Source: Nymphaea colorata (lineage: Eukaryota; Streptophyta; Magnoliopsida; Nymphaeales; Nymphaeaceae). Taken from it: a DNA stretch of 64,000 nt. The number at the start of each line of letters is the position of its first letter. The stretch's first letter is position 1. The stretch covers positions 15,843,934-15,907,933 of the forward strand of contig NC_045138.2 of the NCBI RefSeq assembly GCF_008831285.2, read 5' to 3'. A program made the translations under genes and the position numbers. Of this stretch, positions 14,634 through 26,189 are shown one piece after another. The notes under the pieces were generated by a model. It did not search any database. It was not told where the DNA came from and worked only from the letters and a program-made list of their open reading frames with translations.

Positions 14634-14670
14634 TATAGATATATATAGACACACACACACAAAAAAAAAT
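14555..14670 (+). repeat. Compound microsatellite (CT)n(AT)n(AC)n
   Basis: A run of CT dinucleotides changes to AT near 14588, then to AGATAT interruptions and a short AC run. Apparent proteins here ([12 protein letters not shown]) are translation artefacts of the repeat. Confidence 0.95.
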
Positions 14671-15342
14671 GGAAAAACGAGGGCCAGAAAACAGTTGCTT
14701 ACCAGCGGCCCATTGGCAACCCTGCTTCAACGCATGGACAGAATATTATTTAGATTATCCGTCTAAATAAGCTAGCATACCATTCACAAGCAAATACCTG
14801 TGTGCCATTTATGGGAATCCAGGTCACTAATAGAAGTAGGGCAACAACTTGGCCTCATGCTATTAGAGAAAGCCAAAGAATCAATGTATCGCCAGAAGTT
14901 CAACACTTCTCGTCTCAATTTCTATAATGATACTAGTGTTTGCATCAGCCATAGCTAGATATCTCAAAGAAAGAGGACCAACTTTTTTCAAGTTTTGGCA
15001 TGGGTTTGTCTCAGGTCAGCAATTATAATTAGGATTCTCATGAGCATCGCTCAATGTGCAACGTAAACTGAAGTTATGCTGCTCCTGAGAGGGTTCATGT
15101 CGGAGATTCCTCCAGACCCACTTGAGAAAATGCAGTCTGCAAAAACATGCCCCAGCGCACATAAAAGATGTGTTTCATTTCTCTGTTTTACCAAATTTTT
15201 GAGACTCAGCCCATGCAAATACCATTCCACCATCTATGGTCTAAAATTCTGCAGGTTAGCATCATCTGCCACAGTACCTGCTGGATTTGGTGTTAAATAA
15301 CACATTAGAAGGCGTCAACTTCTAGAACACCAGGGAAGAACT

Positions 15343-15451
15343 GCATCAAGCACCGGCAGGAATCGTGACTAGGTAGGTTAGAAGAAAAGCATGAGAGCAT
15401 CAGGCACCGGCAGGAATCGTGACTTAGGTAGGTTAGAAGAAAGGAAGGAGA
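15343..15451 (+). repeat. 54-bp tandem duplication
   Basis: Copies at 15343-15396 and 15397-15451 share GCACCGGCAGGAATCGTGAC and then TAGGTAGGTTAGAAGAAA. The second copy carries a one-base insertion. Confidence 0.9.
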
Positions 15452-16083
15452 AGATTAGGCACTAAGGTCTAAACAACCAGGAGACCACGACCATTCAAGT
15501 CCTGCAGGAATCAAATGCTAATGAATGTAGAGATTCAGGGCATCGCCATACGCTCGTCAGCCTTCAGATAGATAACTTACAACAGATCGTTAGTCCTATC
15601 GTAGCTTATGGAGAAAGTATAAAAAAAACAAACTACTAAATTAACTACTAATTTTAATATATCTTTCTGTATGAAATAGCACAGGATGGGCTGGCACACC
15701 TACACGTGCAGGCACGAATTGCAACCGACAAGCTGTATATATTATAGTATTCATATTCAAGACCGCTTAGATAAAACTACAAGAAGCAACGACGGCTCCT
15801 ACATCAAACCCATCAAAAGAGTGCACCACCACCAAGGAGCATAGAACATGAGTAATCTGAATATGAAACACGATAATCCGGGAAAAGATGGGAAAAAAAA
15901 AAAGAGCTGCATAAAAGCAGTGGCAACATCTGAAGCCATCTGTATAATACCAGGCAGCTAAATCTAAAACATTCTATAGGGTTAAAGCAAAGCTAAGACA
16001 GTTGGAAAGCTCTATCTACTCTGGTGTGGATGGCAGACAAAGATGCTTCATATAATCATATTACAGCTGCTTCGCCGGACCTA

Positions 16084-19000
16084 TCAACCCTTACTAACTG
16101 GTTCAAGAGCTTCAATCATCACTACACTGTTTCCTCTGATGACCTGCACAACCACACAATTAAATTAGTGAAGTTACCCAACCCCGACCAGATGGATACA
16201 GAATCCACTTGCTTCAACATGTGGCTATATCAAGATTGCTCATTTTCCCATTCAGTTTTATGAGGGAATAACTCCAGTATAGCAGAGGGTCTTCACTGGA
16301 GTTGGACCAGAACCTGGTCACTTCAGAAGCTGCAGATGAACTTTATTGATTTCAAGAATATTCTAAATTTTGGAGGAAAAGAAAAAGCAGAACACTTACC
16401 ACCATCCCTATCTCAGTCTTTTCATTGCCATTAACCTCCACAGTGTTGTCCACCACCAAATTCATAAACTGATCGAATCCACGAAGCGTGCCAACGACCA
16501 CTCTATTCGCGTTCAGTTTTACTGAACCAAAGAAATGCAGTTTAGAATCCAATAGAATAACCCCAAAGCGATTAAACACATTTTAGAAATTCTGGCAGCC
16601 CTCCAGGATGAGCCAAATAATATGTTATCATAAAGGTGCTGCTTTCCAGCCCATGCAAAAATCAGGAGAGTCTAAATATCTCTAACTGATTCCCACAGTT
16701 ATTTAAACACATTTATTTTGACTTATGAACCCTCAAATTTCTCAGGTTGTGATAGCTTAATCACATGTACAGAAAAACCAGCTACAACAAACAGAACTGA
16801 TGCAACCTGTGACTCGTGGCTGGTAATTACAGGTTAAGGTAAATATACTTTTGATCTTCCAATTGTAGATCACAAGCATGACTTTACATAATTTTCAGCA
16901 CACACAATTTATATAGCTACACAATAATGCGAAGATTAAACATGAAATTGCAACTCGCAGATTACACAAAATGTAGCACTTTCACTTATAAATTTTAAAT
17001 TTAAGATACACAAAATGTGTCATTTCACAGCGCACTAGCTACATGTTGGCACGTTAAGAAGATGTATGTCCCCAGAAATGTCTCAAAAACTGAAACACTG
17101 AGGAACAAAGATCACCAAAAAAGACAGAATAACACAACGAACAGTTAATATATTAAGACATTCAGGAAGATCAAACACAAAAAATCAAACTGTCGCAATA
17201 ACAATGCCAACATGACTATAGCTATCTGTCACAGGATTGACAAGCAAGCTTGCCAAGTAGCAAATAGAAAGAATTCCAAAAGGTGACTATAGAAAATCAG
17301 AAAAAAGGCTGTGTATCACGCCACAAAGAACTACAAGTCTGATGAAGGTGAATAGCAAACAGAGACCTTCATTACAAATTACAGGTAAATCCCATGAATA
17401 TTGAACCATTTAACAATCATAATCACAAATACAGTTGTCTAATTTTTATCTGCAAGGTTTTCCTTGGGTGTTAATTGGAAATTTGTTTCTCTCAGGTCCA
17501 AAGTTCAAAACCTATGTGTTAGAAAGAAATTTAGTCTGAGAATCTCAAGGAAAGGAAAATAAGAAATTATACAAAAATTAATGGAAAATTATGAAATATG
17601 AATTCTGTTACTATATTTTTATAAAAAAATATGGCAAAATTCAAAAAAGTTATTGAAATGTTAAAGACACAAAAGAAAGGTTGAAATAAAATGATATATA
17701 TGGCAATGCTATATCCATTACTCGTGTCAGAACCTTAATTTTTGTTTGCTCAGAAACATTGATTAAATCTTTAATGTTTGACAAGAAGAATTAGTAGGAC
17801 AGATAAAACTTGTCATTAAGCTTCTCAAGATCGATACAGCAACACAGAATTGGCTGGATTTAAGCATGCTACTTCTGATCTGGACCCAATGTTGACTGCC
17901 TAGGCAACTTAATCACACAGAGCGGATGAGTAGATGACAAAGTTGTAGGTGCCAAATGTGAAGCAAATACCATTCGGTTTCCATTCAGCAAAATAAAATT
18001 ATTAGTTGCTCTAGTCACAAATCTTAACATGACTAGGACAGAATCTTCTAACATATAATATTTGTCTAAGCAGTGAAATGTACATCTTTTCATTCACACT
18101 TTAAAACAAATGGATTATGTTACAAAATGGAGCTATGCATGAATTCCATGAGGAAGCGATTTCATCTCTCTTATGCATGTGTAATAACATGCAAGAAGCA
18201 CTGACCATATCAAAGAAGCATAACAGCATGATCAACAGCAACATTCTTTATTCAATATAAGCAGCCATATCCTAGCTAACCCACTCTCCTGGATGCTTGG
18301 ATGCACTTAACATCAGTGAAGATCATTTTCTAACCATATATCTATATGAAATAAAAAGAGGAAGGTGGTGGCGGTGGGCCTTGCACCATGACATGAAATG
18401 TCAAAAATGCTTTCAGCAAACAGAATACCAATTGACGCAACCAGCACATAAAAACTCCATCACTGAACTCGCATGACTTTGTACCTAAATACATTTTATT
18501 GGATACTTGGATGCGTTAGTGGCTGCTAGGCACAGCCACAGAAGATATGGAAGCATTGTGCACTTTCCAGTTTAACACAACGTTTGGTAGCTTCCACTCG
18601 TAACATTTTCAGCCACAACCAAGTGCCAGTTTTAGTCCATGCCCACACACGCTATACAGAAAACAGGGAAATTTTCAGAAACTAAGAGCATAGAGCACAT
18701 TGCACGGTTCGAGCAAGTCTCATCTTTTCCAAAACAAGTTAGGCATCTCAGCCACCAGTAAAGTAAAAGCACCGTTAAGAATCCAAGCATACGGTGCCAA
18801 TGGAAAGACTTGGGAAAAGAAGAAGACCACTGAAGACTTGAGAAGGAATCAAAGTGTAACGAAAGACTGGTAGGGGACTGAAAGAATAGCTCCAACCAGA
18901 AAGAAATGAAGAAATTGAGTTAATTAGTCGGACTCATGGCCCCGCGCTAAAGCTTGATGAAGAGGTTTGATGAGCCTGTCCGAGTTCAATGAAACAAAAT

Positions 19001-19345
19001 TTGGGTACCCATCTGAAGGAATTTAAGTTTCGGAGAAATCTGTCTCCCCTCAAGCTATATACCAAAAGTAGGAAATGGAACTGGGGTTTTTGTTACTCAC
19101 TGTGAAGCTTCTTGTCCATGTACCTGTCGAAATTTAGTAGAAATTAGAAGCAAACCCCAGACAAGAAAAAACCACAAAGATCCATACGACCTCAAAACTA
19201 ATGGCGAAAGAAAGCGGGACAAAAAGCCAAAAAACAGAAATAAGTTCCAAAAAAACTGTGTGTGCTTGTGTGTGTCAGTGTGTGTGCGAGAGAGAGAGAG
19301 AGAGGCTTACTTTTTGAGATCAGGGGGCTGGCCAGATTTGCTCAT
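16084..19345 (-). CDS. SmG: Small nuclear ribonucleoprotein G (Sm core protein)
   Basis: Four coding exons: 19345-19311 (35 nt), 19123-19101 (23 nt), 16521-16400 (122 nt) and 16143-16084 (60 nt). They join in phase to 79 residues, the usual SmG length of about 80. The protein opens MSKSGQPPDLKKYMDKKL. It contains the Sm1 motif core VVVGTLRGFDQFMNLVVD with N25-type loop residues, and ends in the Sm2 strand VIRGNSVV. SmG is one of seven Sm proteins forming the ring on U1, U2, U4 and U5 snRNAs in spliceosomal snRNPs. Intron 2 is about 2.6 kb. The second coding exon is a micro-exon. The start is the first ATG after a CT-rich leader. The last residues (ALEPVSKG) match the usual C-terminal position. 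Identity is firm. Confidence 0.94.
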
Positions 19346-19631
19346 GGTGGAAGATGATCAACAGACCCTCTATGCGAGAGAGAGAGAGAGAGAAAGAGAC
19401 CAGAGAAACCACTCCAATGTCAAAACCCTAAAGTGAGAGAAAACCCGTCCCTCCGCTTCTTCTTTTCCCTCCCCTCCCTCCAAAATTTGTTGGGCAGGAA
19501 GGAACGCTGGGGATGAAAAGCGGGTCGGGTACGGTTCCAGATCCAACGTCACCGGAAAAGAAGAGAGACCTTTTCGCAAGGGTCCGATCACGTACGCAAA
19601 CTTTTGAACCGACAGATTCATATCAAAAGTT

Positions 19632-19735
19632 TTTGAAAACCAGGTTTTGAAAATTTTGCCTTCAAAATCAGGTTTTTGAGTTCCATCAAAATTGGGTTTT
19701 CTTAAAACTCAATTTTAACAAAACCTGGTTTTGTT
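19632..19735. repeat. Foldback (inverted repeat)
   Basis: AAAACCAGGTTTTG near 19638 and AAAACCTGGTTTTG near 19722 are reverse complements over about 14 bases, with T-rich and A-rich sequence between them. The transcript would form an imperfect stem-loop of roughly 100 nt. It may be a small transposon relic or a foldback hairpin. Confidence 0.55.
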
Positions 19736-19809
19736 TTGTAAAAGGGAGTGGAAAACTGTTCTCAAGTTGTTCAAAAACCAAGCGTGTCACTCAAACAAAG
19801 AAACAGAGT

Positions 19810-20180
19810 TTGGGATGTTAAACGATAGAATTTGAAGCAGATATATTTTTAATCCTATTTACTTTTTCGGATGTTAAACGTAGAATTTGAAGCAGATATA
19901 TTTTTATTCATATTCACTTTTTCGGATGTTCATATATTTGAATTTGAATTCAGATTTTAATATGAACAAAGAAAAATCTATACTGTATCGCAATCTGAAT
20001 CCGAATCTAATATTTAAATTAATCTTTGAACCCAAATCGACTTTTTAAGAACTAAATTTCTAAAACACATTCGGTAGCGAATATTCACTTAAAACTAAAT
20101 CCAATGTGAATCTGAATCTACTGATCAATTTGAATCGGACTCAATTTCTTAATTAGATGTTAATTTGTTTACAAATCCAA
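19810..20180 (+). repeat. Dispersed repeat R2, copy 1
   Basis: Quasi-repetitive sequence rich in AATCTGAATCC and GAATTTGAATTC words. It aligns with 26190-26618 in the same orientation, sharing AAAACTAAATC and TTCTTAATTAG. A short internal duplication (GAAGCAGATATATTTTTA) occurs at about 19830-19925. Non-coding. Confidence 0.55.
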
Positions 20181-20836
20181 TTTCTTTTTAAGCAATTAGC
20201 TGAGCATATGTTTTGTGTTCTTGAGACAAGTTCATATTAAAAAATTTAAAAATGTCTCCCAAAATTCCTTTTTTTTTTTGTTGGAAATTGCTCCTGGTTA
20301 TCCTCTCTCGCAGGAACAATCTAATACCTTTTCACTACAAAAAGCCAGCCGGTTGATGAGCAGGAAACAAGGGAAAGAGATGAATATTTTACAACATCAA
20401 ACTCCACTAATAGAGATTACCAACAAACAGAAATCATGATCTCAGGATCTCGAGATTGCGACTTGCAAGTTAAACAAATCTGAGGCAATCTGGATGCACA
20501 AAATACCAAACTACAATAAAATCTTCAACCGTCAGTTTCTACTCCATAACTCATTCTTGATCTTCCCAGGTTTTGAGATAAACTGGTGCACTAACCTAAA
20601 AAGCCAGGTCGAGCAAGGGAACAGAGTCACACAGATCAATAACAGAGAGGTAATCACGAAATGGGAGTCGAGAATCATATTTAGACTCCAACAATCTGTG
20701 ATTTGCAGCAAAATCAAAAGCACAAACATCTGAAATACGTAAAATTACAGATCAAGAAATACAAAAACGAAACAGTCACAGCAGCAAGAGCAAACATGAA
20801 GAAAGAAACAGAAACATCGCAGCACAGCATTGCTGG

Positions 20837-21280
20837 CTAAGCTTCTCTTCTGCAGCGAGTGATGGAAGGGCAGCCTCTGCGGTAGGGCCTGACGGGACCC
20901 CTAGCCCGATAGCAGTTGTGGGTGTAGTAAGATCTGCCGGAGCGTGGTGGGCAGGGGATTCTGTTGGCCGAGAGAGCCCCATAGCTGATGTAGTAGTGCC
21001 GGAGGGATATCCACAACAGGGATCTCCTGCTGCCCAACTCGCCGCCGAACGGCATCTCATCGTCGGCGACGCCAAGCATCTCCTCCAACTCCGAGGTCGA
21101 CCACCCTATTGCCTCTGTTCCCATATCCAACCGCCCGTTCCCCACCACCATCTCCTCCTTATTTTCTTCCTCCTCGGTCGGCCTATGGTGCGACTGTTGC
21201 TTGGCGCGCACCATAGTGGATATGAAGCAAAGAGGCAGCAGGAGGAGGAGCAGGAAGGCGAGATTGGCGCCGGTAGCCAT
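20837..21280 (-). CDS. RALF34: RALF34-type rapid alkalinization factor precursor
   Basis: Intronless frame of 147 residues. A hydrophobic signal peptide covers about residues 6-26, followed by an acidic pro-region. A dibasic RRSL site (85-88) fits the subtilase site-1 protease cleavage motif of RALF precursors. The mature peptide carries YISYGAL (97-103), needed for receptor binding in characterised RALFs, and four cysteines at 110, 123, 137 and 143 that form two disulfides in the family. The stretches CPPRSGRSYYTHNC and RARGPV are, from memory, the hallmark of the Arabidopsis RALF34 type rather than RALF1/23/33. RALFs are secreted ligands of CrRLK1L receptors (FERONIA or THESEUS1), and RALF34 acts in root formative divisions. 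The ATG at 21278-21280 is the only one before the signal peptide. Confidence 0.93.
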   Translation of the reverse strand: MATGANLAFLLLLLLPLCFISTMVRAKQQSHHRPTEEEENKEEMVVGNGRLDMGTEAIGWSTSELEEMLGVADDEMPFGGELGSRRSLLWISLRHYYISYGALSANRIPCPPRSGRSYYTHNCYRARGPVRPYRRGCPSITRCRREA

Positions 21281-22083
21281 GGCTGTGATGGCTGATGGAA
21301 GGCGAAGAGAGCTAACAGATTGGTGCCAGGTTAAGTATTGAGCACCGGGAGAAATGCACCTGAGATCAACTATTTTAACTCATGTTGGTACACTCTTCTC
21401 CATGCTTCTCTGTCACTCTGCGAGCTCTGCTTAGCTTCCTGTGTCTCCTTGGTGCTATAAGCATATGGAGCCCACATATAGCTTCTCATGAATCATGAGA
21501 GAGAGAGAGAGCACCGACACTCAGGGTGCATTCTCGGGCGATGGATTCCTCCATTGATATCATTAGAAAAGCTGTAATTCTACTGAATCAGTCGGTAGTA
21601 ATGAATGATGTTGATCAATACGTATATTTAAATAGAACTACTGTCTTTTTACTTTGAAAAGATTGCCGACATCAAGCTTTCCATTCTTCGTAGTTGTGCC
21701 TGTGTTGGTGAATTCAACTTTGGAAAGATCTCAAATCCTCTCCTCCCAGTTTTCTCACTTGAGATTCATGAATTTGAAGAATATTGAAGCTCTTAAATTA
21801 ATAGTTCTTAAATGAATAATTTGTTTCTCACAACGGATTCATGGTGAGCCAAGACCTAAGCTCGATCATTCAGACAAGTCGACTTCAAACTCTCTTGACA
21901 ACATGAAATTCATAAGAGCTTCATGGAAAAGCAACATGGGAGATAAAAGACTTTATGGAAGAAGTAAGAAACTCAATAAACTGAACTGAACTATTATGAC
22001 ATGCAATGTATTTCTAGGCGATAAAACCTAAAAAATGACAAGTTAATGATATCAAGATGATTGTATCTGATTTTCCTGAATTA

Positions 22084-22087
<4 letters not shown>

Positions 22088-22162
<75 letters not shown>
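22088..22162 (+). repeat. Long (AT)n microsatellite
   Basis: About 74 uninterrupted bases of alternating A and T, directly abutting the GATGTCAATG end of repeat R2. Confidence 0.97.
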
Positions 22163-22163
<1 letters not shown>

Positions 22164-22164
<1 letters not shown>

Positions 22165-22572
22165 TGTCAATGTATCTGATTGTATCGTATCAGACTAAAC
22201 CATTATGAAAAAATCAGATATAGAAAAAAATTAAAATATGAAAGAAATCAAATCAAATTCAAATTTAAGAAATGACATTAGATCGGATTCGCACTCAAAT
22301 ATACACAAATATATTATCATTGTCGGATTTGCATTCGGATCAGGTTAAGTTTTAAATAAATATCATATATTCAATGCGCTTACATTTTGAAAGTCAGGCG
22401 AATTCGAATTCTGATGTGAATTCAAGTCAGATTCATATTGTGAAATTGGATTTAGATTCAAATTCCAATATGATTTTATTTATTCCATTAGAATCTGAAT
22501 ACATGAAAATCCAAAACATTGGATATGGTTAAGAGGACTTTAGATTTGAATATGATCCATTGACATCCCTAT
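22164..22572 (-). repeat. Dispersed repeat R2, copy 2, with inverted ends
   Basis: Begins GATGTCAATG and ends CATTGACATC, a 10-bp inverted terminal pair, with AT repeats on both sides. The inside is made of GGATTCGAATTC-like words and reads as the reverse complement of the copy at 26190-26618. It fits a MITE-like element, but no target-site duplication can be told apart from the flanking AT runs. Confidence 0.6.
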
Positions 22573-23004
22573 ATATATATATATATAGCCCTCCATATCT
22601 AAGTGATAACTGAAAATCCAACATGTATGCACTTGGACTCGATAATACCTTAGTGTTTCCAGAAAATGAAAGTCCAATTGCATTGACCCCTCAAACTGTT
22701 TGCCAAAACATCTATAAATAAATACGATGGTGTTGATCTTCATGAGAGACAATGGAAACCCAAGATGGAAAAGAACAATATCGAAACGGTTGACATGACC
22801 AGGACCATTTTGGAAAAAAATTTCTATAATCATCAGCCATTAATCAAAAATAGCTGATTAGGTAAGCATCATCATGAAAAAAAGCCTAAGTGTAAGCACT
22901 ACCAAAGAAAAAATCCCAATTAATTACTTGGTTATGCCACATAGTAGTACTTCTGGCACCGTCACGAAAGGAGGAGACAGTAACCGGCACTTCTGAGCAG
23001 AGGA

Positions 23005-25275
23005 GGACATGAAGAGGTTCTTCCATGGAAGGTGAGATCGGACTTCTGTGCGCAAGTTACTGCAACTCATGATCTCTGGAGAGGTGCCTTATGGGCAATC
23101 ACAAGGAAGGGGAGAACTGCTTCCAGAACAGCAACTGCGCTCAAGCCTTCCGTTGAAGGGAGAAGGGTTTAACCCTTCAACCAGCAAACTCCATGATCGC
23201 TTCACAGCTTGAAGTCGGTGTTCTAATCTGCCTTCTTTTCCTTCTTCTTGTAAAGCATGAAGAGGACCACACATATTTAAAGCATCTAGCGACATAAATC
23301 ATACAGCACAAAACGCTAGAATCCTTAGAGAGAGGTCAGAAATGGAAGAGTTGCAGTCGTTTGTGTGCTATACGCTGCACTCCATCCATTAATTTAAGCG
23401 ACGAACTTGGAAGAGTGCGTATAAGGTCACAGCTGCTCGTCTCCTGGGGCGCGCATTTTCAGATGAATGGTTTCTGACCCTTTGACCACTGTTGTTGAAT
23501 TCCTTTTGTCCATTACTTGAACTAGCAAATTGAAAATGTCGCATGCATGTGGAATTGTGGATGACTTAATCTCTCTTGGTTTCCAGTAAGGGGAAGTGTT
23601 GTTTGCATGATTCAATGGTGCCTCTGACTGGATAATGTATGCCAATCATGTCTGTGGTATTTTACTTACAGGAAAAACTTATACCGTTATACGATGTTTG
23701 AGAGACGCAAGAAAACTTAGTTCTGCAATGCTGCATCATCAAAAACCAAGTTACTGTGAGAATGACAACTATCTGATTTTCCCAGCTTTTTCAAAATACA
23801 TTTGCCAACTGCATTTTCCCAAACTGAGTTTAGGGAAAACTCAGTTTTGTCGTCTCCAAACACATTTTGAACTTGGTTGCTCTTTCTGGCCCTAGTTTGC
23901 CTCCAAGCCAATTATAAACTGGATTGAGGGCCTCATTAAACATGTCCCTGGAGGATGTTTCATTCGGGAACCCGGTGTTTTGCCAAGCGTAGGAGCCAAT
24001 GCCCACTGGAAACCGAGTCTCATGTTTTGATATGTGGGGCTTCCTCAGCCTGACGGCAACAGAGGAACTCTGGCCCTCAATTGCATCATACAACCAGTAA
24101 ACGATGGAAACCAGAAGTAGAAAAGCAATTGAAAATGCCACATGCTGATGAAAACAAGTTATAGGGATTAGGGAACAAGATTGGGAGACATGGTCTTGAC
24201 CTGACAGTTATAGGACTGGCGAACAAGCTTTAGAAAAGGAAAGCAGGATTTACTGGTGCATACGGCTTAATTTGGGCCTGAGATGCCAATGTTTGTCTGT
24301 AAGAAATCTTAGAACTGCATAACTACCAAGCACAAAACAAAAAGATAAAGAAGAACTTTCAAGAAGCAAAAGTTTCTCCCTATGCGTACTGGAACACCAT
24401 GATGATTGGTCACGACTTGTGTTTTCTTTTGATTCTTCAACAATGCATGCTTGATGGAACTCTGGCCCTCTATAATGAGTCTTTCTCCAGCTAACTTGGC
24501 TTTCTTTTGTTTTCCTTGTGCTCCTTCCTGAATCCAGAGGGCAGTGGTGGGATGAAATGAGGTCCTTGGCCAAGTTGAACAGAGTCCTTACCTATGATCA
24601 CGCCAACGATATCTCAGTCTTGCAAAATTACTTTCATGACGGTCCATAAATTTTCCTTACGCTTTTACGGAAAATTCAGCTCCGCCGCTTGAAATGAAGA
24701 TTAACTGGTATGAGGCTACCCATATGCGGTGGCCTAATTTTTTGAAGACATTCAGCTTTCGTTTTTTAACAAGGTTGAAGCCCCTGAATCCAAGGAAAGT
24801 GTTAGCCTGTCTTCTCTGTCGACTCTTATTCTGTAATTGTGAGCTTGTTTGCAGAGGAATGGTGAAGATGGAGCTCCATATCCCATAGATGTTGCAAATG
24901 GGTATCCGGTTTGACGTTGTCTGGATATTTGCTACTGCAAGGTATATTCTCTGTCAGAAGTTACAGCCTTCCTCTAATCATTCCATGCGAGACGAACTAG
25001 TTTTTACATGGAATTTAATTGGCTATTGACATGGTAATGGTGGGAGTGGTCGAATTGAATGAATCAGCAACTTTTTGATTTCCTTTTCTCGTAAATTTTT
25101 TTGGCGGACAGACTTGACTTCCGGTCCCTGAGGTTCTCAGGGTGGCACATAGACACTGAAGCCATAAACGAAACTTCATCCTCTCTAAGGAGGAGATTTC
25201 TCTTGCAGTTGTTGCCTTTGTTTCTGAAACTGCAAGCTTCGATGTTAGCAATGAACATGAACAAATTTGAATCAA
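23005..25275 (+). pseudogene. Decayed copy of the neighbouring PI-PLC-X-like gene
   Basis: Remnants in order of the gene at 27911-33530. Exon 1 traces lie at about 23010-23075 (TTCCATGGAAG, TACTGCAACTCA). The exon 2 end lies at about 23100-23215 (CCCTTCAACCAGCA, TTCACAGCTTGAAG). Exon 5 lies at about 24537-24760, with reading frame broken. Exon 6 lies at 24855-24941, keeping the 87-nt length and both splice sites but with an in-frame TGA. Exon 7 lies at about 25108-25275 (SSLRRRFLLQLLPLFLKLQ). Intron sequence before exon 3 (CTTGTGTTTTCTTTTGATTC) is also recognisable near 24415. Exons 3 and 4, which hold the second catalytic histidine region, are absent. It cannot encode a working enzyme. A tandem duplication followed by deletion and decay is the simplest account. 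Confidence 0.85.
23830..24141 (-). CDS. Unrecognised open frame inside the PLC-like pseudogene (doubtful)
   Basis: Open frame of 103 residues with an N-terminal hydrophobic segment (about residues 4-18: SIAFLLLVSIVYWLY), then a polar stretch rich in Asn, Gly and Trp. The hydrophobic segment is consistent with a signal anchor. It lies opposite in strand to the pseudogene, between its exon 2 and exon 5 remnants, where exons 3 and 4 are missing. I do not recognise the family. It could be a fragment of an inserted gene, one exon of a spliced gene, or chance. Confidence 0.2.
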   Translation of the reverse strand: MAFSIAFLLLVSIVYWLYDAIEGQSSSVAVRLRKPHISKHETRFPVGIGSYAWQNTGFPNETSSRDMFNEALNPVYNWLGGKLGPERATKFKMCLETTKLSFP

Positions 25276-26093
25276 ATAATCAACGGCCTGACACGGTCTA
25301 ACTGATCAAGTTCGAACAGAGTTTTCACCATCAACTCAATTGGGCCAAGCCAGTATGAAGTATAAATAAACTCTAAAAAACTGCTTACGCAAGAAATCTT
25401 GGTTATCTGAAGAAATCCACAGGCTCATCTTGTCATGTGAAAGACGCCGAGAAAAGTGAATGGTCTTTGTTTAAACCATGTACACATGCTTCATTTCTTC
25501 TCCACAGACCTTTTAAAAGCGAGTCATGGGCATGCTGCTTTACTTTGATAAGGAATACTTACCGTTCTGCGTCCTTGTGTTGTGGAAACTGTTCTTTGTA
25601 CTGATACTGTTTTTCTAAATGATAGAATACGGAATCCACTGAAAGTGTTTCATAAAATGTTCTTGATGAAAAAATAATAATGTGACTGAAAGTCTCCACT
25701 GAATCGAATTCGGTGGATGAATTTAAAAAATAGCAAGAATTCTTGGTCTCTCTCAATTCAACAAACACACGCAGTTGCTGGTCTGTGGCTGTCATGTTCT
25801 CCAAATCCCGGCAGAAGACACGTTTTTCATGGAAATCAAGCATTACGCCGGCTGTATTAGACTCGATTTCAATCAATCTTTTAATTAATGCTCTCCTGGA
25901 ATACCGGTCGTTTACGTCTCTATCTCTTCTTAAGCACCACCGGCCACTTTGATAAGGTTATGTGGTTGCATATGTCTAAGTTTTCGTTCCATACTAACTC
26001 TTAAATGTGAAAGAAAACCATCTTCCAACGACATCCACACAGATGATGGCTGTCATGGCCCCATAGTGTATGGTTGCTTGTTTGCAAGCAAAC

Positions 26094-26133
26094 CTAACGC
26101 ATGAATGTAAGATCTAACGCATGAATGTAAGAT
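26094..26133 (+). repeat. 20-bp exact tandem duplication
   Basis: CTAACGCATGAATGTAAGAT occurs twice head to tail without a mismatch. Confidence 0.95.
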
Positions 26134-26189
26134 CGTGGCATCTTTTCTAACTTGATCCACAATTCTTCATAATTTAAGATTGAACATCT

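Larger units (their letters stand above)
10828..16083. other. Intergenic region between RopGAP and SmG
   Basis: The part next to 10828 is probably the RopGAP 5' leader and promoter: on the gene strand it holds GA-rich and CT-rich runs around 11020-11100. The rest holds two short tandem duplications (12146-12217 and 15343-15451), a compound microsatellite (14555-14670), and the likely SmG 3' flank near 16083. The longest open frame (11420-11848, minus) has no recognisable domain and overlaps what looks like promoter sequence. I see no gene here. Confidence 0.5.
19346..20836. other. Intergenic region between SmG and RALF genes
   Basis: The first 250 bases are the SmG leader and promoter side, with GA/CT runs at 19281-19304 and 19375-19393. 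Next come a foldback sequence at 19632-19735 and a copy of repeat R2 at about 19810-20180. From 20200 to 20836 I see only AT-rich sequence, probably including the RALF 3' untranslated region. Confidence 0.5.
21281..23004. other. RALF upstream region and repeats
   Basis: RALF promoter side (21281-about 21900), without a clear TATA box that I could pick out. A long AT microsatellite follows at 22088-22162, then a reverse-oriented copy of repeat R2 (22164-22572) with a second short AT run. From 22600 to 23004 nothing gene-like is seen. Confidence 0.45.

Noticed and set aside
16024-16263. 79-residue plus-strand frame
   Set aside because: Antisense shadow of the last SmG exon (16084-16143).
22088-22162. 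CRISPR-like or satellite array
   Set aside because: A pure AT dinucleotide repeat with no spacers; no CRISPR array exists in this eukaryotic window.
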